IMG/VR virus record: IMGVR_UViG_3300025151_004231
Span: 62,001 to 126,000 of that record
Reading direction: 5' to 3' (one strand)
Length of the DNA stretch: 64,000 bases
Origin: a virus
Shown one piece after another: positions 33,101-41,302 of this stretch; within the stretch, counting starts at the first letter, position 1, and each line of letters begins with the position of its first letter. A model generated the notes under the pieces. The model ran no database searches. It was not told where the DNA came from and saw nothing but the letters and a program-made list of their open reading frames with translations. Made by a program: the position numbers and the translations under genes.

Positions 33101-36100
33101 CTGCCATCGCATCGTTCTGCTTATGATATCTATTATTTGACTGTTCACCTTGACCTAATTGAATGACTCCTCTGTTGTTATATGCTACAGGTCTTCCATA
33201 ATCTGTAAAAAGATTGTTTGCTTTTCCAAGTGGATCTGTTTTTAAAGGATGATACTCAAACATAGTAAAATACTCGCCAGGATATTTTTCTTCGTCTGGT
33301 ACAATAAAGTATTTGTCTAAGTTAGGATTGTTTGTTACTTGTTTTTCTAATTTAAACCCGTCCATTTGTTGAGTGTTTTCGGCATTTTCTTCTGGCTTCT
33401 GTGCGAGTGCTGGATGAGGAACTTTAGGATGAATGTTTTCATCTTTAATCATGTTTCTTAACTCAGGATAGTATCTGAAAAAATCAATAATTTCTTTGGA
33501 ATCTAAAGAAGATTTGTTTTCTGCGAGTTCTTTTCCTGCAGGTTTAAAATTTGTGTCGTCTGGTTTTTGTTGTCTACCATACTGATCAATAGGTACTTGA
33601 TGATGTGTGTTTTTTCCTACTCGTTCTATACGAATGTCACTAATTTTTCCTGTTTTACCACGATAGTCTTTTAAACTTAAATAAACAAAAAACGTATCTC
33701 CTACTTTACCAAATGGATTCTTTTGTTTAGGAAATACTTCAAAACTAGGTAGTTGAAACGCATCTCCTTCTTTCGGTCCAAATTGTGATACTATTACACG
33801 ATCATTATCTTCGACTTCTGTGGGAGTAAACGACCAATCTTGTAACATATCGTCATTGTAACTAGAACCTTCGCCGTGTTGATTTGGTTGATACTCAGGA
33901 TTATCTTTAATAAATTTATCCCAGTCTTTTACTTGCATTTCTCTAATTTCAGGAAAACTTTTTAGAACATGTCTTTTAGTTTGTGCGTTGTCTAATTTTG
34001 TTTGAGTACCGTCACCGGCAGAGTGATATATTTGTGATAGTGCCGGAACTTCTGGACTCCAACTAATTGCATACGACTCACCTTCTTGTGCGTCTTTAGG
34101 TTTAACAATAAAGTTACGCATTGTCTCTGCATTTTCATCATACCAGTCTTTTCTATAATATGATCTGGCATCTTTGTCACGTTTTGTTTTTCCAAAATCT
34201 TTTAGAGTAGCATTTGATAGTTCTTTTTCTTTGGGTGTTGCTAAAGAAGTGTCTTTGTATAATTCTTTTAAACTAGGATATTTGTCTAAGTATGCAATAG
34301 AAGGTAAAAAAGGCAATGCACGTTGGTCATCTAAGTTTCTCCTTACTGGTGTATAATAACGTTGATACTTAGGTTCTGTTTCTGCGTTACCATAGATTTC
34401 TCCGTCCGGAGTTCTTAGATTATAATCTTCATCACTAGATAAATCATACATTCGTGTAGGCTCTGCTTGTACAATTTTTTCGACATTACCGTCTCGTTGA
34501 TTACGAAAGACTACTGTTATTGTACTTGTTTCTTTACCGCCGTCATTTGTGATAACATAATCTAAAATAGGTTTTCCTTCTGGTGTTACATGACTTTTAA
34601 TAATTGAATCTTCTTTTTTATACAATTTATAAGGCATCAACGGCGCATATTTTTGATATAAGTCTTCTTTAAATTTTCTTTTCTCTTTGGCATTGCCCTC
34701 ATATTGACGTAACTCATTTTTAATTGTTTTATCTAGTATAGGAGCATATACATCAATAAGTTCAGGGTGTTGAAGTGTTACTTCATAAGGATTAATTTCA
34801 TTTCTGATTTCTTTTCGATCTGTTTTATTATGTTCAAAAGGATTTGTTTTTGATGCAGATACTAAAATGCTATTCCCGGTATCTCTAAGACTGTCTATTT
34901 CGATTGCTGTTTTATGTCCTTGCTTATCTTTTATAACAGCAGTACTGCCATGCATCTCTACATCGGCACCCCCTTTTGTTTTACTGCGGCTAGGTTCTTG
35001 CTCAATGTGTTTTGTTTTTAATCCATATTTAGAGATGAGTTCAGGATATTTGTTAACTAATTTATGTTGTTGTAATACATTTAATTCATCGTCTCCACCA
35101 TACCGACTAGTGCCTATTGATTTGATTTTGTAGTTAGGATCGTTAGGGTCATTTTTCCATATCATGTATAAGTCTTGTTTGCCATACTCCCCGCCTACAT
35201 CCATTTCGCCTTTCATTAAGTATACAGGTTTATTATCTTTTCTATATTCTTCTACTTCAAAGTTAGAACCTTTCATAACTCTTTTAGGTTTCTGTAGATA
35301 TATAAGACCGTACTTTTCTGCTTGTTCTTTGAAAGCATCTTTAAGTGCAGGATATCTAGTTACTAATTGAATTAATTGATCTTGACCTAAGTAAGCATCT
35401 GATTCATCTGCAACTACATTGTCTTCAAAGTGAAATTGATATTTTTCTCCTGTATGATGTGGCTTACGTGGAACAAATATATAGAGAGGTCCTCTACGAT
35501 TGTATGAAGCAAAGTGATTGTAACCACGTGTTGAGGCTGTACACCAACGAGTTCCTCGACCGTAACGACATGCCGCTTCTTTATCTTTTGGATGAATTAC
35601 TAAGATACCGTTTTCATCATATATTTTGTCTGCTTTGTATGTTTTCTTTGATGCTTCATCATCGTCTAAAATGTCATTAGGATACTGATCCATGTCATTC
35701 ATAAACGTATCAAAGTCTTTGTATTGTCCTACGTCTGCATTAGACAAATGACGTTTAACTTTTAATTTATGAAACTTATCTAAGTAATCAGCAACAGTAG
35801 ATTCAATATCTTCTAAACTTGTTTCACCATTGATATACAATCGTGCTAACCACTGTACATATCCTTTATTATTTGTAGGATCAGAGGCTTCTAACTTTTC
35901 TAATATATGAACGGCTATTTGATTTTCTAAAATTTTATATTGTTCTTGTGCTTTTTGTATTTTAGGTTCTAACTTGGCTAGTTCTTCGGGTTTAATTTCA
36001 TTGTTTTCTTTTCTATTATTAAAATCAGTTACTTCAACATCAATTTTCTCCATTGTTTGAAATGCTTTTTCAAGTTTAGGAGTCATCAAGTTAGGGAAAC

Positions 36101-36206
36101 TTAATACGTCTACGTTAAGACGACCCACAAGGGCTTCACCCATCTTTTTAGCAGTGATGCCTTGTTTGTATTCTAGTAGTATGCTTTCAAAATGACTAGA
36201 GAGCAT
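30147..36206 (-). CDS. Giant late protein, 2019 aa
   Basis: Starts MLSSHFESILLEYKQG (LLE, an LxE site at residues 10-12). Residues 50-190 are helical. Near residue 215 lies CRYGRGTRWCTASTRGYNHF followed by GPLYIFVPRK and KYQFHFED, a GxGTxWCTA module known from phage and large-virus proteins. Several further beta-rich segments with a similar order (a Y-x-I strand, then KYPEL or RFPEL helices) follow, suggesting internal duplication. CEVCQGHGCGPGYD (about residue 1770) is a half DnaJ-type finger, and ELEDIKRLSGVYERY near residue 1950 is the recurrent LSG motif. No membrane span. Probably an ejected head protein; function unknown. Confidence 0.75.
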   Translation of the reverse strand: MLSSHFESILLEYKQGITAKKMGEALVGRLNVDVLSFPNLMTPKLEKAFQTMEKIDVEVTDFNNRKENNEIKPEELAKLEPKIQKAQEQYKILENQIAVHILEKLEASDPTNNKGYVQWLARLYINGETSLEDIESTVADYLDKFHKLKVKRHLSNADVGQYKDFDTFMNDMDQYPNDILDDDEASKKTYKADKIYDENGILVIHPKDKEAACRYGRGTRWCTASTRGYNHFASYNRRGPLYIFVPRKPHHTGEKYQFHFEDNVVADESDAYLGQDQLIQLVTRYPALKDAFKEQAEKYGLIYLQKPKRVMKGSNFEVEEYRKDNKPVYLMKGEMDVGGEYGKQDLYMIWKNDPNDPNYKIKSIGTSRYGGDDELNVLQQHKLVNKYPELISKYGLKTKHIEQEPSRSKTKGGADVEMHGSTAVIKDKQGHKTAIEIDSLRDTGNSILVSASKTNPFEHNKTDRKEIRNEINPYEVTLQHPELIDVYAPILDKTIKNELRQYEGNAKEKRKFKEDLYQKYAPLMPYKLYKKEDSIIKSHVTPEGKPILDYVITNDGGKETSTITVVFRNQRDGNVEKIVQAEPTRMYDLSSDEDYNLRTPDGEIYGNAETEPKYQRYYTPVRRNLDDQRALPFLPSIAYLDKYPSLKELYKDTSLATPKEKELSNATLKDFGKTKRDKDARSYYRKDWYDENAETMRNFIVKPKDAQEGESYAISWSPEVPALSQIYHSAGDGTQTKLDNAQTKRHVLKSFPEIREMQVKDWDKFIKDNPEYQPNQHGEGSSYNDDMLQDWSFTPTEVEDNDRVIVSQFGPKEGDAFQLPSFEVFPKQKNPFGKVGDTFFVYLSLKDYRGKTGKISDIRIERVGKNTHHQVPIDQYGRQQKPDDTNFKPAGKELAENKSSLDSKEIIDFFRYYPELRNMIKDENIHPKVPHPALAQKPEENAENTQQMDGFKLEKQVTNNPNLDKYFIVPDEEKYPGEYFTMFEYHPLKTDPLGKANNLFTDYGRPVAYNNRGVIQLGQGEQSNNRYHKQNDAMADFVDSARGGEGSITPNTPLYNEIMERFPELASYIAEKSKEIGDVRTQNLTEEDVVELGQNRVYTFKNSDGSDCYYITPIGNEVRRTNGEISDRTLSDDSERGREQWQRHAHSMNPRKIGRHEEDWEDDDHWNSGESYVIDFQSTEKNPFLQVPIYIDPFQGVAELQVNAIEFDDNNERYSASEAPEHKQYIINKLSAVPADNVDSSQGNSAFVNKNYLTRAKQNPELMAWLEQKAEEANAKTSGVGAFINFLPVTSDQMTDSARDVPKVHGVDVVGIAKIGISNPLYIWQGRKDQHLDIEQRLKSGSRDYYYDDDKITPYMEWANEYSLSKNLPPFAKKIERGAGRFIHDAVSEGIVALKPETGGKFIDYNRSGYRNDGITLSQIPDSKWVTIGSQLMNLDKIAKPKELKQMGVIPTQTWTPRAVSQLPKPKLTNKGKPWIRSIKEFKFPDGIGIDATGYGNKYPKKVLGPGTGYEITLNPISDENYKKRKDGKLVTVASPWRTVLNATRDLDLPWDFTHSVLDYSRGEDEKYNKLFIYFANNRVAYILHRDYNDYRKINLNQDQKKNLFFNPDTGIFPELKPIFDQYSKSNKWLREHEIHAIMSKIIFESLGDKAYWELKKKKSKQNYGQLVFLNNIRLTGSYSNEQLKAMGFFMKNGSWAIQKPKYDRLVSDGKLKEMINRPLKTGTNRIPKVGKKKVQENVWAFDAEKALELLKEPLLRGGDNDDVDLSCEVCQGHGCGPGYDIKDDLRRWKEMLIPDADSKPEHLTNEYIEARVKKLEALVNKYPNGIPDNIDCTAGMSNMKHREYEKIKRHDAEDVLYDVIGDDGLFDAMSELDEEDDVRPLIMNWLNPDWRAKQRPGLPEYPLVADVDFADLYKRARKIYNPLRVVKEGKKLPRTSEFLHVKELEDIKRLSGVYERYQIPVQVEGATSAYSGSNISKTAAEIAKIMKEKNIQPGTPEWFQLWFSLPKMTGEKPTGDIK

Positions 36207-36208
36207 GA

Positions 36209-36652
36209 TTACTCCCTATTAGTCTTAAGTGTGCTTCTTATCATCCATTGATGTTTGTTGTGTGCATCTAAACGTTCAGCAACAAAGTTAGAAATACCAT
36301 ATTGTTTTTCTGCTTCCGCTGAATCATAACATGTGTTTAAGTGTTCGAGGATGATTTCGTTGTCTCTATATAGTTCTGCAAACATTAATTCTGCTCTAGG
36401 TATTTTTACTTGATCAGGTATTAATGATAGTTCTGCGTAACGTCCAATAGAACCAGGTGTATATGCTTCTAGTGTACGAATGTATTCCGCAGTTCTATCG
36501 ATTGCGTTTTCATAGACTTCGTTGTTTAAATCATCAAAAAATTTGTGATATTGTGGGAAGTTAGAACCTTCGATATTCCAATGAAAGTTTTGTGCTTTAA
36601 TGACAAAAGCATAAGAAGTTGCTAATAGTATTTTAAGGTTCTCTGAGAGCAT
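36209..36652 (-). CDS. dps: Dps-family ferritin
   Basis: A 147-residue protein with the Dps core AQNFHWNIEGSNFPQYHKFF (iron-site His and, after it, D/E) and EVYENAIDRTAEYIRTLE, then a second helix pair with ELYRDNEIILEHL. Dps dodecamers bind DNA and oxidise iron with peroxide. Length is close to the family (about 160). It lies among the putative head-internal genes behind a late octamer at 36674-36681, so it might protect DNA late in infection or in the virion. Its short N-terminus lacks a strong lysine tail. Confidence 0.85.
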   Translation of the reverse strand: MLSENLKILLATSYAFVIKAQNFHWNIEGSNFPQYHKFFDDLNNEVYENAIDRTAEYIRTLEAYTPGSIGRYAELSLIPDQVKIPRAELMFAELYRDNEIILEHLNTCYDSAEAEKQYGISNFVAERLDAHNKHQWMIRSTLKTNRE

Positions 36653-36666
36653 TATAATTGTTCCTG

Positions 36667-37671
36667 TTACATGTATTTATCGATTAGTTCTTCGATGGTT
36701 GCATTTACCTTAATAACAGGAATGTATGATGCCCCTAATGTTTTGTACGCATCGTATCTATGATGACCATTTACAATATAACCAAATTTATCTATGACTA
36801 TAGGCTTGTGTTTACCTTTCTTTAGCATCTTTAATGTTTTCTTTACAAGGCCTTTTTCACGTTCAGTCTGTACAGGTTTTAGTCTTTCAAATCGTACATG
36901 TTTTTCTTCAATGTCTTCGTCTTTAAGATCATCAATATTGAGTTGTGGTAGTTCACTTCTAGGCCAATGTTTATCTTCTACGAATGCTAGTTCTTTTTGT
37001 TTAGCAGGTGATAAACTACTATCAGGGTCTGATACTTTTACGCCAGGCCCTTTGGGTGATAAAATATGACAGGCTTTTGCTTTCTCACCGTTGATTACAC
37101 TAGCAACCCATTTCTCTGAACCCATTATTATATCTGCATCCATTGCTACTGCTGGTTTTGTAAGAAAACCATATTGCATAATGTATTTTTCGTATCCTAA
37201 ATCAGATACTGAAGTTGCTTTTGTTTTAGGAATAGACATTTGCCATGTCTCGTTAATTTTATCTATAACGTTTTGCGGTAGTCTTGTTAATAACTCTAAG
37301 TTTTCTGTATTTTGTAAAAGACCATAATTACTTAATCGTCTTATACCTTTATACTCCATCTCTGATATGAAGTTTTCTCCCTGATCAGGATTGTTGACAT
37401 ATTTCTTTAGAACTTCAGTTTGTAAATCTTCTGGCCAACCTTCATCGTTCATCATCTCTTTCATCTTTTGATGATCTGTGAACATTTCCCCTTGTTCTTC
37501 AGTTGTCATAGCCACAGTTTTTTGAGGACCACGATATTTAAACTTGTCGTTTTCTTCTTCGTAAGTTGATGGATAGGGGAGACCTAATGATGAACCACCT
37601 GCCCCAGCAGATCCGGGTGTGCCTCCACCTGCTGATGCTCCCATACCTTCTTGCAATTCACGTAATCGCAT
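36667..37671 (-). CDS. ParB-like domain protein with capsid-targeting-like start
   Basis: A 334-residue protein starting MRLRELQE (LxE), then a Gly/Ser/Ala-rich linker. The C-terminus has KPIVIDKFGYIVNGHHRYDA, the ParB/Srx-type strand and box (PIVID-x-x-G-x-I-x-x-G-H-H-R), with YKTLGASYIPVIKV after it. Known relatives bind nucleotides or cut DNA. The middle has a lysine-rich helix block and EYKGIRRLSNYGLL, a distant version of the LSG motif. Probably packaged; function unknown. Confidence 0.72.
   Translation of the reverse strand: MRLRELQEGMGASAGGGTPGSAGAGGSSLGLPYPSTYEEENDKFKYRGPQKTVAMTTEEQGEMFTDHQKMKEMMNDEGWPEDLQTEVLKKYVNNPDQGENFISEMEYKGIRRLSNYGLLQNTENLELLTRLPQNVIDKINETWQMSIPKTKATSVSDLGYEKYIMQYGFLTKPAVAMDADIIMGSEKWVASVINGEKAKACHILSPKGPGVKVSDPDSSLSPAKQKELAFVEDKHWPRSELPQLNIDDLKDEDIEEKHVRFERLKPVQTEREKGLVKKTLKMLKKGKHKPIVIDKFGYIVNGHHRYDAYKTLGASYIPVIKVNATIEELIDKYM
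36674..36681 (-). promoter_or_regulatory. Late-promoter octamer GATAAATA before dps
   Basis: GATAAATA followed by CA lies 21 bases upstream of the dps ATG, inside the last codons of the ParB-like gene, where it also encodes IDKYM. Its position is good, but its dual use makes function less certain. Confidence 0.45.
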
Positions 37672-37683
37672 AAGATATTAGGA

Positions 37684-38115
37684 TTATGAGACCTTGATTT
37701 TTATCAAAGTATTTGCGTGTTCCTCGCCGTAACCAACAATGTTAAGAGTAAACATGCCGGCACCCGGGGCAACAATAGGATCGATGCCTTCTGCAACTGC
37801 GGGCGGTGTTGTGTCAAATACTAGAGATGCTTCTTCTCCGGTAGATACTTCTTTAGTGAATACTGCATCATCACAATGTAATTCAATAAACCATTTGTCA
37901 ATTGCTACATGTTCATCAAGAGGATAATGTTCTAAAACAGTTACATTAACTGATGCTTTTGTAATAAAGTCTTCAAAGTATACGCCATTAGAAAACACGC
38001 ACTCATCGTTAAGTGGCACTGTATGTTCAGTTGGTGTGTCTGATTCGATTGCGTTCTTTAAAAGACCGTCGAAGGTTTCTTCGTTTATGTCGTCAGTGTA
38101 AATATTTTCTGTCAT
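37684..38115 (-). CDS. Hypothetical beta-rich protein, 143 aa
   Basis: Acidic N-terminus (MTENIYTDDINEETFDGLL), then an Ig-like strand pattern: ASVNVTVLEHY, KWFIELHCDDAVF, GMFTLNIVGYG and TLIKIKVS. Probably a small structural or decoration protein. It overlaps the next gene by one base (TAATG). No family recognised. Confidence 0.55.
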   Translation of the reverse strand: MTENIYTDDINEETFDGLLKNAIESDTPTEHTVPLNDECVFSNGVYFEDFITKASVNVTVLEHYPLDEHVAIDKWFIELHCDDAVFTKEVSTGEEASLVFDTTPPAVAEGIDPIVAPGAGMFTLNIVGYGEEHANTLIKIKVS

Positions 38116-39503
38116 TATTTTTCTCCGGGGGTATTAATGTAATCGATATCTTTAATATCATCTTTTCCTGGAAGGCCGTCGAAATCAACATCGCCTTTAC
38201 CTAAGTCAAGTCTCATTTTGTGATTACCTATACGTCTCTTGACCTCTTTCATTTTTGCTTCGTCACCTCTTTCTTTTGCAACCATATAAACTTGTGTTAA
38301 TTGCTGTAACTGATGTGACTTTTCATATACTTTTTGTGCTTGATGATTGTTTATACCTAACAAACCGGCTAATAATAATATGCCTGCTATACCTGCACGA
38401 ATCTTTCCTGATCCTTCCGAAAGTTGTTCTGCACTATAGTAATGTCTTGGAGTTGGTTTGAATGTAACTTCTGCATCTGGTAATGCTTGTTTAATAACTC
38501 TTTCGTATTGATTCTTTTGCTTCTTTTCGATTGGCGTCTCTGCCGCTAACTTACCGTTGATGTAAATTAAAAACAAATAGTCATCATACATTTCCATTAC
38601 TGAACCAATACGTGACTTTTTGCCTTCTTTAGTTGCTTGATGTCCTAAGACACCACCTGCTACTGCTCCTGGAAGACCGGCTATTTTGCTACCTAAGTAT
38701 GCACCTGAGGCTGCACCTGCAAGTCCTTCGTCAACATCAAATTGGTGTCCGATAATTTTTAAATCTGCAACACCGGGGAAATAAGTCATGCCATCATCAG
38801 TAATAATTCTACCTGTTGAACTTGGCTTATGAGGTGGAATGTAATCAACGATAACCATTTCATCACCTCTAAAATCTTGTGTTCTTAAAGGTAAAGTAAC
38901 TGGCATACCATCTTTAGTTACAAGTTTACCTTTGCTAGGTCTTTTAGGTTTGTCATCATCAAACGAACCTCTTTGAAACTCATCTAATTTTTTATCATTG
39001 AAAAGATCATCAAACGTATTTTCAGCAGACTTATAACCGGGCTTTACAGACTCGTCTGCTTTAACACAGTTATTGACACGTTTGCCAAACATCATTTTTG
39101 TGCCTTTCTTTTTGTAACCTTTCCAGCAACGTTGACCTTCGTCTATGTCTTCTAAATCCATTTCAAGTTCATCATGCTTTAAACGTAAATCACGTGCAAG
39201 GTCATTGAAAGGTTCTCTTAAACCGTATACAGCAGATTCTAAATTGTTGTTTGCTTCTCTAACTTTATCTTCGTAATAGTTAAGTTCTTTATGATCAAAT
39301 CCTTTTAAAGTATCAGCAACACTTTGTACTGCTACCATAATTTCTGAAGTGTCAGTACCATACTTGATGTCTTTAGTTATCCGATCTACACTCTTAAGTG
39401 CTTGTTCTGCTTCAAATGCCGCGTTGTCTAATTCGGCTAATGCTACTTTATCTTCACTTAACAATTCATTGTTTTCATTTAGTCCACGTAATATCGAACT
39501 CAT
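38115..39503 (-). CDS. Late protein with glycine zipper and WKGYKKKG motif
   Basis: A 462-residue protein starting MSSILRGLNE (LxE). A helical N-terminal part (about 20-130) precedes CWKGYKKKGTKMMFGKRV, an element I have seen in other marine phage proteins. A glycine-zipper segment GAASGAYLGSKIAGLPGAV at about 265-290 and a hydrophobic helix AGIAGILLLAGLLGI at about 378-392 could insert in a membrane. Such a mix fits an ejected protein that crosses the host envelope. A Ca-type acidic loop DVDFDGLPGKDD ends the protein. Function unknown. Confidence 0.65.
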   Translation of the reverse strand: MSSILRGLNENNELLSEDKVALAELDNAAFEAEQALKSVDRITKDIKYGTDTSEIMVAVQSVADTLKGFDHKELNYYEDKVREANNNLESAVYGLREPFNDLARDLRLKHDELEMDLEDIDEGQRCWKGYKKKGTKMMFGKRVNNCVKADESVKPGYKSAENTFDDLFNDKKLDEFQRGSFDDDKPKRPSKGKLVTKDGMPVTLPLRTQDFRGDEMVIVDYIPPHKPSSTGRIITDDGMTYFPGVADLKIIGHQFDVDEGLAGAASGAYLGSKIAGLPGAVAGGVLGHQATKEGKKSRIGSVMEMYDDYLFLIYINGKLAAETPIEKKQKNQYERVIKQALPDAEVTFKPTPRHYYSAEQLSEGSGKIRAGIAGILLLAGLLGINNHQAQKVYEKSHQLQQLTQVYMVAKERGDEAKMKEVKRRIGNHKMRLDLGKGDVDFDGLPGKDDIKDIDYINTPGEK

Positions 39504-40159
39504 TGTTTGTCCCCGTCTTCTGCCAAGTTCGTACCTGTCAATGTTCCACCTGGATAACTTGAACTAGGCTCACCATATGGCTCCATGTCTAATTTATTTA
39601 CATGATAACGATCATCTTCCCCATTACCGTAAGGTGCTCCGGGTTGATCTTCATGCATTTGCATTTCGTATTGAATTGATTCTTTGACTGAATTGAGATA
39701 GTCGTTTGCTAATGTGATGTAAGACTGCATCCAACCTTTGATGCCTTCTTCTTCTGATCTATCTTTAAGATACATCATAATTTCTTGTGCGTTTTTGGCA
39801 GTTGCAAATAAATCAGCCTTAGCCATTTTGACTTCGTGGTCTACTCTGCTTTCACCATGCTTAACAAATCCTGACTTACGATCTTTTCTGTTTGCACCTT
39901 TAACTACAAGAACTTCTGCTTCTGATACTTCTGCTTCTTCAACTTTGGCTTCATTAACTTTCTTAGTTTGCTTACGTGCTTCGACAGAATTAGCATATTT
40001 GCCCTTTGAACGTTTACCTGTCATTAAATTTCCAGCCTTCTTTCCACCGTAAATACTTGCATTGCGAGTTTGAGTACTCATTGGAGATGCCACAGATGAA
40101 ACTGATCCGGCGCCCGTCGCACCAGCAGATGCATTTTCGGTTATTTCGTTGAACTTCAT
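39500..40159 (-). CDS. Late protein with capsid-targeting-like start, 219 aa
   Basis: Start placed at ATG 40159 (AAAGGA site, late octamer 24 bases upstream); a start at 40246 would lie in the terminator. It begins MKFNEITE (IxE), followed by an Ala/Gly/Ser-rich linker and a basic block GKKAGNLMTGKRSKGKY, a helical middle (DLFATAKNAQEIMMYL), and an acidic end. Similar in plan to the other putative internal proteins. Function unknown. Confidence 0.68.
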   Translation of the reverse strand: MKFNEITENASAGATGAGSVSSVASPMSTQTRNASIYGGKKAGNLMTGKRSKGKYANSVEARKQTKKVNEAKVEEAEVSEAEVLVVKGANRKDRKSGFVKHGESRVDHEVKMAKADLFATAKNAQEIMMYLKDRSEEEGIKGWMQSYITLANDYLNSVKESIQYEMQMHEDQPGAPYGNGEDDRYHVNKLDMEPYGEPSSSYPGGTLTGTNLAEDGDKQ

Positions 40160-40183
40160 TGATATCAATCCTTTGTTAATATA

Positions 40184-40193
40184 AGTATTTATC
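40184..40193 (-). promoter_or_regulatory. Late promoter GATAAATACT
   Basis: A full decamer 24 bases upstream of ATG 40159, in the gap after the glycosyltransferase terminator. It starts the unit 39503-30147. Confidence 0.7.
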
Positions 40194-40215
40194 AATAAAG
40201 AGGAATACACAAGGA

Positions 40216-40243
40216 AAAATGCCCCTTGGGAGAGGGGCATTTT
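40216..40243 (-). terminator. Intrinsic terminator of the glycosyltransferase gene
   Basis: Ten-base arms (AAAATGCCCC and GGGGCATTTT) around an eight-base loop. Read on the minus strand the second arm ends in a T run. It lies 30 bases after the stop at 40274. Confidence 0.8.
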
Positions 40244-40273
40244 CATTCTTAGTTATATAGTTAGGATCTATAT

Positions 40274-41224
40274 TTACGGAGCATTAACATCTAATGTGAC
40301 GTTACCGTCTTCATTAGGAGTTAAATCTGTGTTCAGACCTGCGGCTTTCTTTTGTTCTTCTTGTTGAACATACAGAGGTCCGATGTTGTCAAGTAAGAAC
40401 TGTTGATTTTCCATGCAGAATACATATGATCCTGAATGTCTCAACAAGACTCTTTTATCGACATATATTTTTCCACCGATGTCACGCCAGTTTTCACAGA
40501 AAGTCCAATCTTCTGAATAGTAACGATTTTGTCTGACAGCAGTGTCAAAATAAGTTTTTAGATATTGATCATAGACTGGGTCTAGTCCGATATCATTTTT
40601 GTATTGCTTCACAGCAGGATGATTGTTCATTTGCTCAAACACACCCTTCTTAATCAATAAGAAACCTGTACCTGCTTTAGACACTTCTTGGAATCCGTCT
40701 GGTCCTTCTTCAGCACCTTCAAATCCATTTACTACCCACTTGATCGGCATAGTCTTCATTGGATATAATCCACCGATGACATCAACGTCTCTGTTGAGTA
40801 ATACTAGTAAGTGCCATGGCTCCCAACCAATGTCTGCATCAACAAACATTAAGTGAGTAGCATCAGGCATATGTAAAAACTTTGCTGTTAGTGTATTTCT
40901 TGCTCTACTGATCAATGATTCATTAACCATTGTTTCAAGTGTCCAGTCAATGTTTAACTGACGGGCAGTGTTTGCCCACTTGATAAATGACATGAATGTA
41001 GATTCAGTCAGCATACCACCATAACATGGCATTGCGATATGTACTTTAGTTGTACGTAGATAATCTACGTTTACTTGAACTTGTCCGTCTTGAGGTGCTT
41101 GAGGAGGATTATCATTAATTTCCTCAACTGCTTCCTCCAGTTTTTCTAATGGAATATTAGCCTCTTCTTTTTTCTTTGTTGCTTTTGTTGCCTTCTTAGG
41201 GGCGGGTTTTTTCTTCGATGCCAT
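40274..41224 (-). CDS. GT-A type glycosyltransferase with basic N-terminus
   Basis: A 316-residue protein. Residues 1-20 are a Lys/Ala/Pro tail (MASKKKPAPKKATKATKKK). The domain starts VHIAMPCYGGMLTES, and THLMFVDADIGWEPWHLL supplies the DxD metal site (DAD) of GT-A enzymes. DVIGGLYPMK and ENWRDIGGKIYV follow. Donor and acceptor unknown. It has an AGGAG site and ends at an intrinsic terminator. It is the third protein in the window with an H1-like tail. Confidence 0.75.
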   Translation of the reverse strand: MASKKKPAPKKATKATKKKEEANIPLEKLEEAVEEINDNPPQAPQDGQVQVNVDYLRTTKVHIAMPCYGGMLTESTFMSFIKWANTARQLNIDWTLETMVNESLISRARNTLTAKFLHMPDATHLMFVDADIGWEPWHLLVLLNRDVDVIGGLYPMKTMPIKWVVNGFEGAEEGPDGFQEVSKAGTGFLLIKKGVFEQMNNHPAVKQYKNDIGLDPVYDQYLKTYFDTAVRQNRYYSEDWTFCENWRDIGGKIYVDKRVLLRHSGSYVFCMENQQFLLDNIGPLYVQQEEQKKAAGLNTDLTPNEDGNVTLDVNAP

Positions 41225-41302
41225 TGTTAATAACTCCTAATAATAAATGTAGTTGCTTCGATATATAACTTATAATATTTACTACAGGAATGCCTGGTCG
41301 AA

